A stretch of 64,000 nt of DNA from Streptomyces qaidamensis (GTDB taxonomy: Bacteria > Actinomycetota > Actinomycetes > Streptomycetales > Streptomycetaceae), in contig NZ_CP015098.1 in NCBI RefSeq assembly GCF_001611795.1, positions 1,984,001 to 2,048,000 on the forward strand, written 5' to 3'. Both the position numbers and the translations under genes were made by a program. The notes under the pieces were generated by a model that had not been told where the DNA came from, did no database searches, and worked only from the letters and a program-made list of their open reading frames with translations. Positions 1-8,910 of the stretch are shown here, piece after piece. Position 1 is the first letter of the stretch. The number at the start of each line of letters is the position of its first letter.

Positions 1-900
1 AACGAACGCGCCCTGTGCACCCGTGTCGACGCCCTCGTCGAACTCGGCCGGTACGACGACGCCGCGAAGGCCGCCGACACCGCCGACGACAGGCGCCCCG
101 GCGTCCCGGTCTTCACGCGCTACGCGTACGTGCACGAGCTGCGCGGCGACGTCCGCACGGCCCGGTCCGTGCTGGAGCGCGCCCTGGGCTCTGCGAGCGC
201 CCCCGCCGACGTCGCGTACGTCGCCACCGCCCTGGGGCAACTCGCCTGGAACCAGGGCGAGTACAAGACGGCCCTCGGCCACTACGCCCGTGCCCTCGCC
301 GCCGATGACGCGTACCTGCCCGCCCTGGAGGGCCGCGCCCGCGCCCAGGCCGCGAGCGGTGACCGGGCCGCTGCCGTGACCGGTCTTGAGCAGGTCGTCG
401 CCCGGTTCCCGCTGCCCGGTCCGCTCGTCGCCCTCGGCGAGCTGTACGAGGACCGCGGCGCCGACGGCGACCGGGCCAAGGCCGGTGACCAGTACGCCCT
501 CGTCGACGCCTGGACGGCCCTCGCCCGTGCAGGCGGCGCCAACACCGACCTGGAGACGGCCCTGGCCGCCGCCGACCACGGCGACAAGAAGGAGGCCCTG
601 CGCTCCGCCCGCGCCGAGTGGGACCGCCGCCAGAGCGTGCACACCGCCGACGCCCTCGCCTGGGCCCTGCACGTCAACGGCCGCGACGAGGAAGCCCTGC
701 CGTACGCCCGCCGGGCGACGGCGACCGGCTACCGCAACGCCGTCTTCCTCTACCACCGCGGTGTCATCGAGCACGCCACCGGCGCCGAGCGCGAGGCCCG
801 CACGCATCTGAAGGCCGCGCTGGACCTGAACCCCGGCTTCTCGCCCCTCGGCGCGCGCGAGGCCCGCACCGCACTCAAGGACCTGGAGGGGAACCGGTGA
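1..900 (+). CDS. TPR-repeat protein, C-terminal part (start upstream of window)
   Basis: The frame is open from the first base and closes with TGA at 898-900, so 299 C-terminal residues are visible. The text is helical and rich in Ala, Leu and Arg. TPR-like helix pairs show at about residues 85-125 (A-L-x-x-Y-x-x-A-L spacing) and again at about 245-280, ending in L-N-P-G-F. TPR solenoids carry protein-protein contacts, and no catalytic motif is visible. Its stop overlaps the GTG of the downstream NicO-type metal transporter (GTGA), so the two are probably translated together; any role in metal handling is inference. The missing N terminus prevents judging whether it is exported. Confidence 0.8.
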   Translation, partial: NERALCTRVDALVELGRYDDAAKAADTADDRRPGVPVFTRYAYVHELRGDVRTARSVLERALGSASAPADVAYVATALGQLAWNQGEYKTALGHYARALAADDAYLPALEGRARAQAASGDRAAAVTGLEQVVARFPLPGPLVALGELYEDRGADGDRAKAGDQYALVDAWTALARAGGANTDLETALAAADHGDKKEALRSARAEWDRRQSVHTADALAWALHVNGRDEEALPYARRATATGYRNAVFLYHRGVIEHATGAEREARTHLKAALDLNPGFSPLGAREARTALKDLEGNR

Positions 901-2486
901 CCCTGCGCCGGCTGTTCGCGTCCGGCGCCGCCGTCCTCACGGCCGCCTGCGCGCTCACCCTGCTGCCCGCCGCCACGGCGAGCGCCCACCCGCTGGGCAA
1001 CTTCACCGTCAACCGCTACGACGGCCTGGTCGCCGCCCCCGGCGAGCTGCGGGTCCACCACGTCGAGGACCTCGCCGAGATCCCGGCGACCCAGGCGGGG
1101 CCGGACATCGAGCGGCTGGGCATCGCCATGTGGGCCCGCGAGCGGTGTGCCACGGCCGCCGAGGACAGCCGCGCTACCGTCGACGGACGCGAGGTGGCCC
1201 TCACCACCGAGCGCAGCCACGCGCGCGTGCGGCCCGGGCAGGCGGGGCTCGACACCCTGCGGGTGGAGTGCGAGCTGACCGCTGCTCTCCCGGCGGGCGA
1301 GAAGACCGTGTCCCTCGGCTTCCGCGGTGCGGGGGCCTCCGGCGGCCCGGGCTGGCGGGAGATCACGGCGCGGGGCGACCGTATGACGCTCGCCGCCTCG
1401 GACGTGCCGGAGAAGTCGATATCGGCCGAACTCACCCGCTACCCGGAGGAGTTGCTGGCCTCCCCGGCCGACACCGGGTCGGCCGCCCTGCGGGTGCGCC
1501 CCGGCGGCTCGGCCCTGGCCGAGGAGGAGTCGGACGCCCCTGCCGCCTCGGTGCTCCCGCGCGGCGCGGACCGCTGGACGCGTGCCCTGGACGACCTGGT
1601 GGCCCGGCAGGACCTCAGCGCCGGCTTCGCCGCGCTGGCCCTGCTCATCGCCGTCGTCCTGGGTGCGATGCACGCGCTCGCACCGGGCCACGGCAAGACC
1701 ATCATGGCCGCCACGGCGGCGGCCCGGGGCGGGCAGGCCCGGATGAAGGACGTCCTGCCCATGGCCGCCTCGGTGACCGTCACCCACACCCTGGGCGTGG
1801 TCGCCCTGGGCCTGCTGGTCACGGCCGGCTCGGCGGCGGCGCCGTCGGTGATCGCCTGGCTCGGTGTCGCCAGCGGCATCCTGGTGACCCTGGCGGGCGC
1901 GAGCCTGGTCCGCCGCGCCCTGCGCAACCGCGCGCACACTCCCCACCCGCACGGTCATCACGGCCACCATCACGGCCACGGAAGCCACACCCACGACCAC
2001 GACGGCCACACCCACGACCACGACCATCACGGCGAGCACAACCACAAGCACGACCACGACCACGACCACCCGCACGATCACACCCACCCCCACACGATCG
2101 AGCACACCCACGGCGGTTTCACCCACAGCCACCCCGTCGCTCCCACCCTGCGCGGCACGATCCTCATGGGCTTCGCGGGCGGGCTCGTGCCCAGCCCGTC
2201 CGCCGTGGTGGTGCTGGTCGGCGCCGCGGCCCTCGGGCAGGCCTGGTTCGGGCTGCTGCTCGTCGTCGCGTACGGCGTCGGACTGGCGCTCACCCTCACC
2301 GCCGCCGGATACGCCGTCGTGAAGGCGGGCAGCGGCATGACCCGGCTCCTGGACCGGCGCCCCCGCTGGACGGTGGGCCCGATGGCGGCCCTGGTGCGCC
2401 GGACCGCTCCCCTCGGGTCGGCCTGCGCCGTGGTGGTTCTCGGTGCCGGACTGGTGTTCAAGGGGGCGGCATCCGCACTCGGCTGA
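897..2486 (+). CDS. NicO/RcnA-type nickel-cobalt transporter with His-rich loop
   Basis: Integral membrane protein of 529 residues, read from the GTG at 897 that overlaps the preceding stop; the same frame is open further upstream but that part is TPR-gene shadow. It starts with a hydrophobic signal-like segment (about 5-29), then an extracytoplasmic domain of about 200 residues beginning near A-H-P-L-G-N. The membrane core carries H-A-L-A-P-G-H-G-K-T at 259-268, the hallmark of the NicO family. A cytoplasmic or periplasmic loop at about 345-415 holds 31 histidines in roughly 70 residues and should bind divalent metal. Several membrane segments follow up to the C terminus. Family knowledge says Ni2+/Co2+ transport; direction (uptake or efflux) cannot be told from sequence. 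Confidence 0.85.
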   Translation: MTLRRLFASGAAVLTAACALTLLPAATASAHPLGNFTVNRYDGLVAAPGELRVHHVEDLAEIPATQAGPDIERLGIAMWARERCATAAEDSRATVDGREVALTTERSHARVRPGQAGLDTLRVECELTAALPAGEKTVSLGFRGAGASGGPGWREITARGDRMTLAASDVPEKSISAELTRYPEELLASPADTGSAALRVRPGGSALAEEESDAPAASVLPRGADRWTRALDDLVARQDLSAGFAALALLIAVVLGAMHALAPGHGKTIMAATAAARGGQARMKDVLPMAASVTVTHTLGVVALGLLVTAGSAAAPSVIAWLGVASGILVTLAGASLVRRALRNRAHTPHPHGHHGHHHGHGSHTHDHDGHTHDHDHHGEHNHKHDHDHDHPHDHTHPHTIEHTHGGFTHSHPVAPTLRGTILMGFAGGLVPSPSAVVVLVGAAALGQAWFGLLLVVAYGVGLALTLTAAGYAVVKAGSGMTRLLDRRPRWTVGPMAALVRRTAPLGSACAVVVLGAGLVFKGAASALG

Positions 2487-2600
2487 GTTACGTTCGTGAG
2501 GCGTCGGACGTCAGGAGAAAAGCGGACGTCGTGAGGGAATCCGACCTCGTGGGGAAAACACACCCCATGGAGATTTCGCCCGGCTGCGAATGGGGGCGCC

Positions 2601-4244
2601 GTGTTCGAAGAACCGGGCCATGAGCGTGTGATCGCGGGCCGTTACCGGCTACTGGCACCGCTCGGCGAGGGCGGCATGGGAACGGTGTGGCGCGCCCGCG
2701 ACGAGGTGCTGCACCGCGAGGTGGCCGTCAAGGAGGTGCGCGCCCCGGCCGGGCTGGCGGGGGACGACGTGCAGCGGATGTACGCCCGGCTGGAGCGTGA
2801 GGCGTGGGCCGCGGCCCGGGTCGCCAACCACAACGTGGTGACGGTGTACGACGTGGCGACGGACGACGGCCGGCCGTGGATCGTCATGGAACTGGTCCGC
2901 GGACTCTCCCTGGCGGAGGTCCTGGACGCCGAGGGCCCGATGGCACCGCAGCGTGCCGCGCACATCGGCGCCGAGGTGCTGTCCGCGCTGCGGACGGCGC
3001 ACGAGGCCGGGGTGCTGCACCGCGACGTGAAGCCGGCCAACGTGCTGATCTCGAACGACGGCCGGATCGTGCTCACCGACTTCGGCATCGCCATGGTCGA
3101 GGGCAGCTCGGCGCTGACCATGACCGGGGAGGTCATCGGCTCTCCGGAGTTCCTCGCCCCGGAGCGGGCGCTCGGCCGTACACCGGGCCCGGAGTCGGAC
3201 CTGTGGTCGCTCGGGGTGCTGCTGTACGCGGCGGTCGAGGGCCACTCCCCCTTCCGTCACGACACCCCGCTGAGCACGCTGCGGGCGATCGTCGACGAGG
3301 AACTGCCGCCGCCGTACCGGGCGGGTCCGCTCGCCCCGGTGATCGAGGGGCTGCTGCGCAAGGACCCCGAGCAGCGGCTGCCGCCCGAGCGGGCCGAGCG
3401 GGATCTGCGGGCCGTCGCGGCGGGCGGCTCGCCGGGCCCTGACCTGACGCGGGCGGTGGCGTTCCCGCCGACGGTCGCGGGCCACCCCGAGCCCGCTCCC
3501 ACACCCTCGATGCCGTTCCCCGGCCCGCCGACGGCCTCCGGGTCGACCGCCACCACGGCGGCCACCGGCCGGGGCCGGGACCGCAGGGCCGGACGGGTGC
3601 TGGTCGCCGGTGTGATCGCGCTGGCGCTCGCGGTGGGCGGTCTGACGTACGCGCTGCTCAACAACGGGGACGGTTCCGACGGCAACGACCAGGGGGCCGG
3701 GGACGCCACGCCCACGGCGACCAAGAGTCCGCCGGAGAACAGCGCGACCGAGAAGTCCAGTCCGTCGCCGGCCCCGAGCGAGAGCAAGGAGAGCAGTCCG
3801 CCGCCGCAGTCGGTGCGGGTCGCCCTGGAGGGCCGGCGCACGGACTACGCGGGCACCTGTCCGCCGCCGAACGCCCAGGCGCCGGAGTTCACGGCGACGC
3901 TCACGGTGGGGCGGCTGCCGACCGAGGTGAGCTACCGCTGGGTGACGCGGGACGGCCAGGTGCTGGACGGGGGCTGGAAGACGCTGTCGTTCGCGGAGGG
4001 CGGCGGCCGCTCGAAGCGGGACACGGTGCGGGTGACGACCCAGGCGGAGACCGGGAGGTTCGAGAACGAGATCAGCGTCGAGGTGCGGGAGCCGGTGCGG
4101 ACGACGTCCGAGTCGGTGCCGTTCTCCGTGTCGTGCGAGGCGGAGACCCCGACGGGCGGGGCCTCCCCTTCTCCTTCCGACTCGGAGTCGGACTCGGGGC
4201 CGGACGCGGAATCGGACTCGGACTCGGACTCCGGCTCCGGCTGA
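2601..4244 (+). CDS. receptor-type serine/threonine protein kinase (PknB family)
   Basis: 547 residues from a GTG start with a short GGGGG stretch upstream. The kinase domain spans about 12-270: glycine loop G-E-G-G-M-G-T-V near 21-28, ATP lysine K44 in V-A-V-K-E-V, catalytic loop H-R-D-V-K-P-A-N beginning at residue 140, DFG at 160-162, and the A-P-E motif after the activation segment. A Pro/Ala/Thr-rich juxtamembrane stretch follows, then a single membrane span at about 333-353. The outer part (about 400-510) has a beta-rich domain with V-S-Y-R-W, and the tail is an acidic Ser/Asp run. No PASTA repeats are present, so the ligand is not peptidoglycan by the usual route; its substrate and signal are unknown. 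Convergent with the GDSL esterase, leaving only 4 bp between the stops. Confidence 0.93.
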   Translation: MFEEPGHERVIAGRYRLLAPLGEGGMGTVWRARDEVLHREVAVKEVRAPAGLAGDDVQRMYARLEREAWAAARVANHNVVTVYDVATDDGRPWIVMELVRGLSLAEVLDAEGPMAPQRAAHIGAEVLSALRTAHEAGVLHRDVKPANVLISNDGRIVLTDFGIAMVEGSSALTMTGEVIGSPEFLAPERALGRTPGPESDLWSLGVLLYAAVEGHSPFRHDTPLSTLRAIVDEELPPPYRAGPLAPVIEGLLRKDPEQRLPPERAERDLRAVAAGGSPGPDLTRAVAFPPTVAGHPEPAPTPSMPFPGPPTASGSTATTAATGRGRDRRAGRVLVAGVIALALAVGGLTYALLNNGDGSDGNDQGAGDATPTATKSPPENSATEKSSPSPAPSESKESSPPPQSVRVALEGRRTDYAGTCPPPNAQAPEFTATLTVGRLPTEVSYRWVTRDGQVLDGGWKTLSFAEGGGRSKRDTVRVTTQAETGRFENEISVEVREPVRTTSESVPFSVSCEAETPTGGASPSPSDSESDSGPDAESDSDSDSGSG

Positions 4245-4248
4245 GCGG

Positions 4249-5055
4249 TCAGTCGTTGCTGTTGAGCACCGGCAGGTAGCCGCCCGACTGGCCCGGTGCC
4301 TTCGGGTGGTACGACTCGCCGATGTTGAGCCAGCTGACGCTGTGCAGCCACGAGTCGCCGGAGCAGATCTCGTGGCCGGTGAAGGTGGTGCGGACGTCGC
4401 CGAAGACGAAGCCGTGGTTCGCGGCGCGCTTGGCGATGGCGGTGTTGAGGTGGTCGGAGGCGTCGTTGATGGCCTTGCGCTTGGTCTCGGACAGACCGAG
4501 GCAGGTAGTGCCGAGCTTGTAGAAGCGGGGGTAGCCGAGGACCACGACCCGGGCGGCGGGGGCCTTGGAGCGGATGGACGAGTACACGCCGTCGAGCTTG
4601 CCGGGGAGCGTGGCGTCGACGTACGCCCGGGCGGTGTTGATGCGGGAGACGCAGGCGCTGTCGGACTGGGTGACACAGGTCGTCATGACGTCGGCGAATC
4701 CGGCGTCGTTGCCGCCGACGCTGATCGAGACGAGGGCGGTGGAGGCGCTGAGCGGAGTGAGCTGATTCGCGAGAACATCACCCGTTCGGGCGCCCGAACA
4801 GGCGGTGAAGGCGAAGGTCGAGGGTGAGTTGGCGGCGGCCCAGAGGTAGGGATAGGCCTTGGTGCTGCGCTTGCAGTCGCCGCTGGAGCTGATGTAGCCG
4901 CCCGCTCCGACTCCGGAGGAGTAGGAGTCACCGAGCGCCACGTAGCCGCCAGTTGCGGCGAGTGAGGACGCCTGCGCCGTCGCTGCCCCGGTGAGGGCGG
5001 TGCCGACGGCGAGGAGGAGCGAGCTCACGAGGACGACAAGTCGGGAACGTCTCAT
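4249..5055 (-). CDS. secreted SGNH/GDSL esterase-lipase
   Basis: 268 residues from ATG at 5055, chosen because GGGAGG sits just upstream; the frame continues to 5085 without a better site. Residues 1-29 form a signal peptide ending A-Q-A-S. The nucleophile block is G-D-S-Y-S-S-G with S44; the oxyanion Asn lies in S-V-G-G-N-D; the catalytic histidine is H250 in S-Y-H-P. This is the Streptomyces extracellular SGNH esterase/lipase type with about 230 mature residues and cysteines for disulfides. I recall a characterised S. coelicolor relative (SCO1725) with aryl-esterase and lipase activity. It is divergent from the subtilase across 336 bp. Confidence 0.93.
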   Translation of the reverse strand: MRRSRLVVLVSSLLLAVGTALTGAATAQASSLAATGGYVALGDSYSSGVGAGGYISSSGDCKRSTKAYPYLWAAANSPSTFAFTACSGARTGDVLANQLTPLSASTALVSISVGGNDAGFADVMTTCVTQSDSACVSRINTARAYVDATLPGKLDGVYSSIRSKAPAARVVVLGYPRFYKLGTTCLGLSETKRKAINDASDHLNTAIAKRAANHGFVFGDVRTTFTGHEICSGDSWLHSVSWLNIGESYHPKAPGQSGGYLPVLNSND

Positions 5056-5391
5056 GGAACCTCCCTTTAGCAGGATCTCTGCCATAACCGTGGTAGCAGC
5101 TACGCGTGTTGACAGGAAGTGTCCATGCCAAGTCTTTTCGGTTCATCCCCGGATGCTTGGCGCGTTCCCCACGCCTCGTGTCACGCACCGCGCCTCTCTT
5201 GTTACGTGCTCATGACAGATTTATTGACGGATGCTCAACTCTCTTGTTCTACGCCGGTAGTTGGTCGACGCTTTACTCCGGCCGGGAGCGGAACGCGACG
5301 CTCCCGGGCCGTGTGCGCGAGCACGCGCACATCCCCCACATGACGCGCGCCCCACCCAGGCACGCGCCGCCTAGAGGAGGACTCCCTCGTA
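5056..5391. promoter_or_regulatory. divergent intergenic region of GDSL esterase and subtilase
   Basis: No coding sequence is credible here. It must hold both promoters of two secreted enzymes. A TTGACA hexamer lies at 5109-5114 on the plus strand, but I cannot pair it with a convincing -10 at normal spacing. Ribosome binding sites are clear at both ends: GGGAGG before the esterase and GAGGAGG at about 5374-5380 before the subtilase. The stretch 5190-5280 is less GC-rich than its surroundings, as expected of a promoter zone. Confidence 0.4.
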
Positions 5392-6597
5392 ATGGCACAA
5401 CTGCGTAGCAAGAGAATCGGGTTCGCCGCACTCACCTCGCTGGCGACCGCCGCCCTCGTCGGCGGGCTCACCGCCCTTCCCGCCCAGGCCGCGCCCGCCG
5501 AGGGCCGGGTGCTCGCCGCGGACTCCCCGGCCGCGATCAAGGACAGCTACCTGGTCACGCTCAAGAAGAGCGCCGGCCTGAAGGCCGCCTCGGCCGCGGG
5601 CAAGGGGCTGGTGAAGGAGTACGGCGGCTCGGTCGACAAGACGTTCGGCAAGGCGCTGAACGGCTACTCCGCCACCCTCTCCGCCACCGAGGCCCGGCGC
5701 CTCGCCGCCGACCCGGCGGTGGCCTCCGTCGAGCAGAACCAGCGCGTCGGTCTCGCCGCCACCCAGACCAACGCCCCCTGGGGCCTGGACCGCATCGACC
5801 AGGCATCGCTCCCGCTGTCCGGCACCTACACCTACCCGGACAGCGCGGGCAGCGGCGTGACGGTCTACGTCATCGACACCGGCGTGCGCATCACCCACCA
5901 GCAGATCAGCGGTCGTGCCACCCACGGCTACGACGCGGTCGACGGCGACAGCAACGCCTCCGACGGCAACGGCCACGGCACCCATGTGGCCACCACCATC
6001 GCGGGCTCGACCTACGGCGTCGCCAAGAAGGCGAAGATCGTGGGCGTGCGGGTGCTGAACAACAGCGGCTCCGGCACCACGGCCGGTGTGATCGCCGGCA
6101 TCGACTGGGTGACGAAGAACCACTCCGGCCCCTCGGTGGCCAACATGTCGCTCGGCGGCGGCGCCTCCGCCACCCTGGACACGGCCGTCCGCAACTCCAT
6201 AGCCAGCGGCGTCACCTACGCCGTCGCCGCCGGCAACAGCAGCACCACCGCCTCCTCGTCCTCCCCGGCCCGGGTCGCCGAGGCGATCACGGTCGGCGCC
6301 ACCACCAGCACCGACGCCAAGGCGAGCTACTCCAACTACGGCTCCGCGCTGGACATCTTCGCGCCCGGCTCCTCCATCACGGCCGGCTGGCACACCGGCG
6401 ACACCGCCACCAACACCATCTCCGGCACCTCGATGGCGACCCCGCACGTCGCGGGCGCGGCCGCGGTCTACCTGGCGGGCCACACCTCGTCCACCCCGGC
6501 CCAGGTGGCCACGGCCCTGGTGAACGGCGCCGTCACCGGCAAGGTCACCAGCGCGGGTTCGGGTTCGCCGAACCGGCTGCTGCAGATCGTGCAGTGA
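5392..6597 (+). CDS. secreted subtilisin-family (S8) serine protease with I9 propeptide
   Basis: 401 residues with GAGGAGG upstream of ATG. A signal peptide (about 1-30, ending A-Q-A-A) is followed by an inhibitor-I9 propeptide (about 45-115) with Y-L-V-T-L-K. The mature enzyme probably begins near residue 120 (A-P-W-G-L-D-R-I-D-Q), the usual proteinase-K/aqualysin group start. Catalytic triad: D162 in V-I-D-T-G, H195 in G-H-G-T-H-V, S347 in G-T-S-M-A-T-P-H; the oxyanion Asn is in A-A-G-N-S. The chain ends directly after the protease domain without a P or PPC domain. Extracellular proteolysis is the expected role. A strong hairpin follows the stop. Confidence 0.95.
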   Translation: MAQLRSKRIGFAALTSLATAALVGGLTALPAQAAPAEGRVLAADSPAAIKDSYLVTLKKSAGLKAASAAGKGLVKEYGGSVDKTFGKALNGYSATLSATEARRLAADPAVASVEQNQRVGLAATQTNAPWGLDRIDQASLPLSGTYTYPDSAGSGVTVYVIDTGVRITHQQISGRATHGYDAVDGDSNASDGNGHGTHVATTIAGSTYGVAKKAKIVGVRVLNNSGSGTTAGVIAGIDWVTKNHSGPSVANMSLGGGASATLDTAVRNSIASGVTYAVAAGNSSTTASSSSPARVAEAITVGATTSTDAKASYSNYGSALDIFAPGSSITAGWHTGDTATNTISGTSMATPHVAGAAAVYLAGHTSSTPAQVATALVNGAVTGKVTSAGSGSPNRLLQIVQ

Positions 6598-6624
6598 CCA
6601 CGGACCGCACCGGCACCTGAACAC

Positions 6625-6661
6625 GCGTTCCCCGGAGGGCCTGATCGCCTCCGGGGAACGC
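6625..6661 (+). terminator. terminator hairpin after subtilase
   Basis: Perfect 14-bp stem (6625-6638 with 6648-6661) around a 9-nt loop, 28 bp behind the subtilase stop. It has no T-run, as is normal in Streptomyces. Confidence 0.75.
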
Positions 6662-7093
6662 ATGTTTATGCGACGGGAACGTGCAACTTGCGTCGCACAA
6701 GACGCCTGCCGCAACGACCAAACCAACAAAAACGTGAGGTGCCGTTCCAGGTCTTGCCATACGGGTTCAATCGTCAATACCGTCATACATCTCACCCGCA
6801 TCGGTCCGTCAGTACGCGGCTCTAGGGGAGGGCTCAAGGACCGCGACGAACCGGCGCGGGGCGCGGTAGGGGGGTGCCGTGCTCGGTGATCTCAACTGTC
6901 TCCGGGCCGTGCCGCGCGGTCGGCTGCCGTTTTTCGCCGCCGGCCAGCTTTGCCAGCTCACCCGGCGTGCCGGAGCTTCATCCCGGCATGCCTCGCCATC
7001 TCGGCGTGCTTCGGGTGAGAACCCCCCTTTCGAACCGGACTGGATCCGGACTGCCCTGGGGGGGCGGTCCACCGGACGAGAGGGACCAGACTC
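6662..7093 (+). promoter_or_regulatory. promoter region of the glycosyltransferase operon
   Basis: Together with the hairpin before it this is a gap of about 500 bp. I see no credible gene in it. The part 6690-6800 is unusually A-rich for this genome (runs of CCAAACCAACAAAAA type). A possible promoter is TTGCCA at 6754-6759 and TACCGT at 6778-6783, spacer 18; this is tentative. If correct, the operon has a leader of about 300 nt ending with GAGAGGGA in front of the ATG at 7094. Confidence 0.3.
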
Positions 7094-7915
7094 ATGAGTT
7101 CAGTTCTGCAGCCGGCCGCGACGGACCCGCATCCGCCGACCGCCGGGAAGTACCGGCCCGTCTCCTCACACCTGGCCATAGCCCCGCCGGTGAGCGTGGT
7201 CATCCCGGCGATGAACGAGGCGGAGAACCTTCCGTACGTCTTCAAGACCCTGCCCGACTGGATCCACGAAGTGGTCCTGGTCGACGGCAACTCCACCGAC
7301 GACACCGTCGAGGTGGCCCGTGAGCTGTGGCCCGAGGTGAAGGTCGTCGAACAGCGCGGCAAGGGCAAGGGCGACGCTCTGATCACCGGCTTCCAGGCCT
7401 GCACCGGCGACATCATCGTGATGGTCGACGCGGACGGCTCGGCGGACGGGGGCGAGATCCTCAGCTACGTCTCCGCCCTGGTCTCCGGCGCGGACTTCGC
7501 CAAGGGCTCCCGCTTCGCCAACGGCGGCGGCACCGACGACATGACCTTCATCCGCAAGATGGGCAACTGGGCGCTGTGCACGGTCGTCAACCGCAAGTTC
7601 GGCGCCCGCTACACCGACCTGTGCTACGGCTACAACGCGTTCTGGCGGCACTGCCTCGACAAGATCGACCTGGACTGCACCGGCTTCGAGGTCGAGACCC
7701 TGATGAACATCCGGGTCGTCAAGGCCGGGCTCAAGGTGCAGGAGATCCCGAGCCACGAGTACCTGCGCATCCACGGCGTCAGCAATCTGCGGGCCGTGCG
7801 GGACGGGCTGCGCGTGCTCCGCGTGATCCTTCAGGAGCGCTCCAACCGCCGGGCCCTGCGCCGCCGTTCGCCCCGGTCGTCGATGCCGGCCGCGATGCGG
7901 GGAGAGGTGTCTTGA
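7094..7915 (+). CDS. family 2 glycosyltransferase (DPM1-like), first gene of operon
   Basis: 273 residues with AGAGGGA upstream. After about 30 variable residues a GT-A fold starts with V-S-V-V-I-P-A-M-N-E-A-E-N-L, followed by V-D-G-N-S-T-D-D-T, and the metal-binding motif D112-A-D114 in V-D-A-D-G-S. This is the dolichyl-phosphate-mannose-synthase-like branch of GT2, soluble and without membrane anchor (the C-terminal region is only basic: R-R-A-L-R-R-R-S). It would transfer a sugar from a nucleotide donor to a lipid phosphate or glycan at the inner membrane face. Its stop overlaps the TTG of the next glycosyltransferase. Donor and acceptor are unknown. Confidence 0.88.
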   Translation: MSSVLQPAATDPHPPTAGKYRPVSSHLAIAPPVSVVIPAMNEAENLPYVFKTLPDWIHEVVLVDGNSTDDTVEVARELWPEVKVVEQRGKGKGDALITGFQACTGDIIVMVDADGSADGGEILSYVSALVSGADFAKGSRFANGGGTDDMTFIRKMGNWALCTVVNRKFGARYTDLCYGYNAFWRHCLDKIDLDCTGFEVETLMNIRVVKAGLKVQEIPSHEYLRIHGVSNLRAVRDGLRVLRVILQERSNRRALRRRSPRSSMPAAMRGEVS

Positions 7916-8910
7916 GCGGTCCCGGCATCTCCGTCGTGATCTGCGCGTACACCGAGGACCGCTGGGAGGACATCCTCGCGGCGGTCTCCTCGGTCCGCGC
8001 GCAGTCGCGGCCGGCCCTGGAGACGCTGCTGGTCGTCGATCACAACGACACGCTCCGGGAGCGGCTCGCCAAGGAGTACAAGGAGTCCTCCGAGGGGTCC
8101 GTGGTGCGGGTGCTCGCCAACGCGGGCCCCCGTGGCCTGTCCGCCGGCCGCAACACCGGCATCGCCGCGGCCCGCGGTGAGGTCGTGGCCTTCCTCGACG
8201 ACGACGCCGTGGCCGAGCGCGACTGGCTGCGGCACTTCGCCGAGGCGTACACCGACGAGCGGGTGATGGCGGTCGGCGGGCGCACGGTCCCGGTCTGGGC
8301 GTCGGGGCGGCGGCCGCACTGGTTCCCGGAGGAGTTCGACTGGGTGGTGGGCTGCACGTACCGGGGCCTGCCGCGCGGCCGGGTCCGGGTGCGCAACGTG
8401 CTCGGCGGCAACGCCTCGTTCCGCCGCAGCGCCTTCGACGCGGCGGGGGGCTTCGCCACCGGCATCGGCCGGGACGGCGACAAACGCCCGCTGGGCTGCG
8501 AGGAGACGGAACTGTGCATCCGCCTCAGCCGTGCCCGGCCCGACGCGGTCCTGCTGATCGACGACCGGGCCGTGATCCACCACCGGGTGCCCGAGATCCG
8601 CGAGCACTTCCGCTACTTCCGCACCCGCACCTACGCCGAGGGCCTGTCCAAGGCCCTGGTGGCCCGGAGCGTCGGCGCCGACAAGGGCCTGGAGTCGGAG
8701 CGCCGTTACGCCACGCGGGTCCTGCCGGCCGGGGTGGCGCGAGGGCTGCTGGACGCCCTGCTGGCCCGGCCGGGCGGGGCGGGGCGGGCCGGCGCGATCG
8801 TGGCCGGGGTGCTGACGGCGGCGGGAGGTTACGTCGTCGGCAGCGTCCGGGCGCGCCGGGGCGGCACCACGTTCCGGGTCCCCGCGGTGGAGGTGGCCGC
8901 CCGTGAGTGA
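7912..8910 (+). CDS. family 2 glycosyltransferase, second gene of operon
   Basis: 332 residues. The start is the TTG at 7912 because it overlaps the previous stop (TTGA) and is preceded by GGAGAGG at 7901-7907; longer readings of the frame run through the previous gene. GT-A fold: I-S-V-V-I-C-A-Y-T-E-D-R, then N-A-G-P-R-G-L-S-A-G-R-N near 65-80 and the metal motif F-L-D-D-D-A-V; a later E-E-T-E-L-C-I-R-L is the usual acceptor-side E-D/E motif. A C-terminal helix (A-G-A-I-V-A-G-V-L) may touch the membrane. It likely acts with the flanking enzymes in building a surface polysaccharide. Confidence 0.88.
   Translation: MSGPGISVVICAYTEDRWEDILAAVSSVRAQSRPALETLLVVDHNDTLRERLAKEYKESSEGSVVRVLANAGPRGLSAGRNTGIAAARGEVVAFLDDDAVAERDWLRHFAEAYTDERVMAVGGRTVPVWASGRRPHWFPEEFDWVVGCTYRGLPRGRVRVRNVLGGNASFRRSAFDAAGGFATGIGRDGDKRPLGCEETELCIRLSRARPDAVLLIDDRAVIHHRVPEIREHFRYFRTRTYAEGLSKALVARSVGADKGLESERRYATRVLPAGVARGLLDALLARPGGAGRAGAIVAGVLTAAGGYVVGSVRARRGGTTFRVPAVEVAARE

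Noticed and set aside
750..2132. Long antisense frame opposite the NicO gene
   Set aside because: It is the mirror of the His/Asp-rich codons; product is Val/Arg repeats with no domain and no ribosome binding site.
6600..7093. Short open frames between subtilase and glycosyltransferase
   Set aside because: No start signals, no Streptomyces third-position bias, overlapping in several frames.
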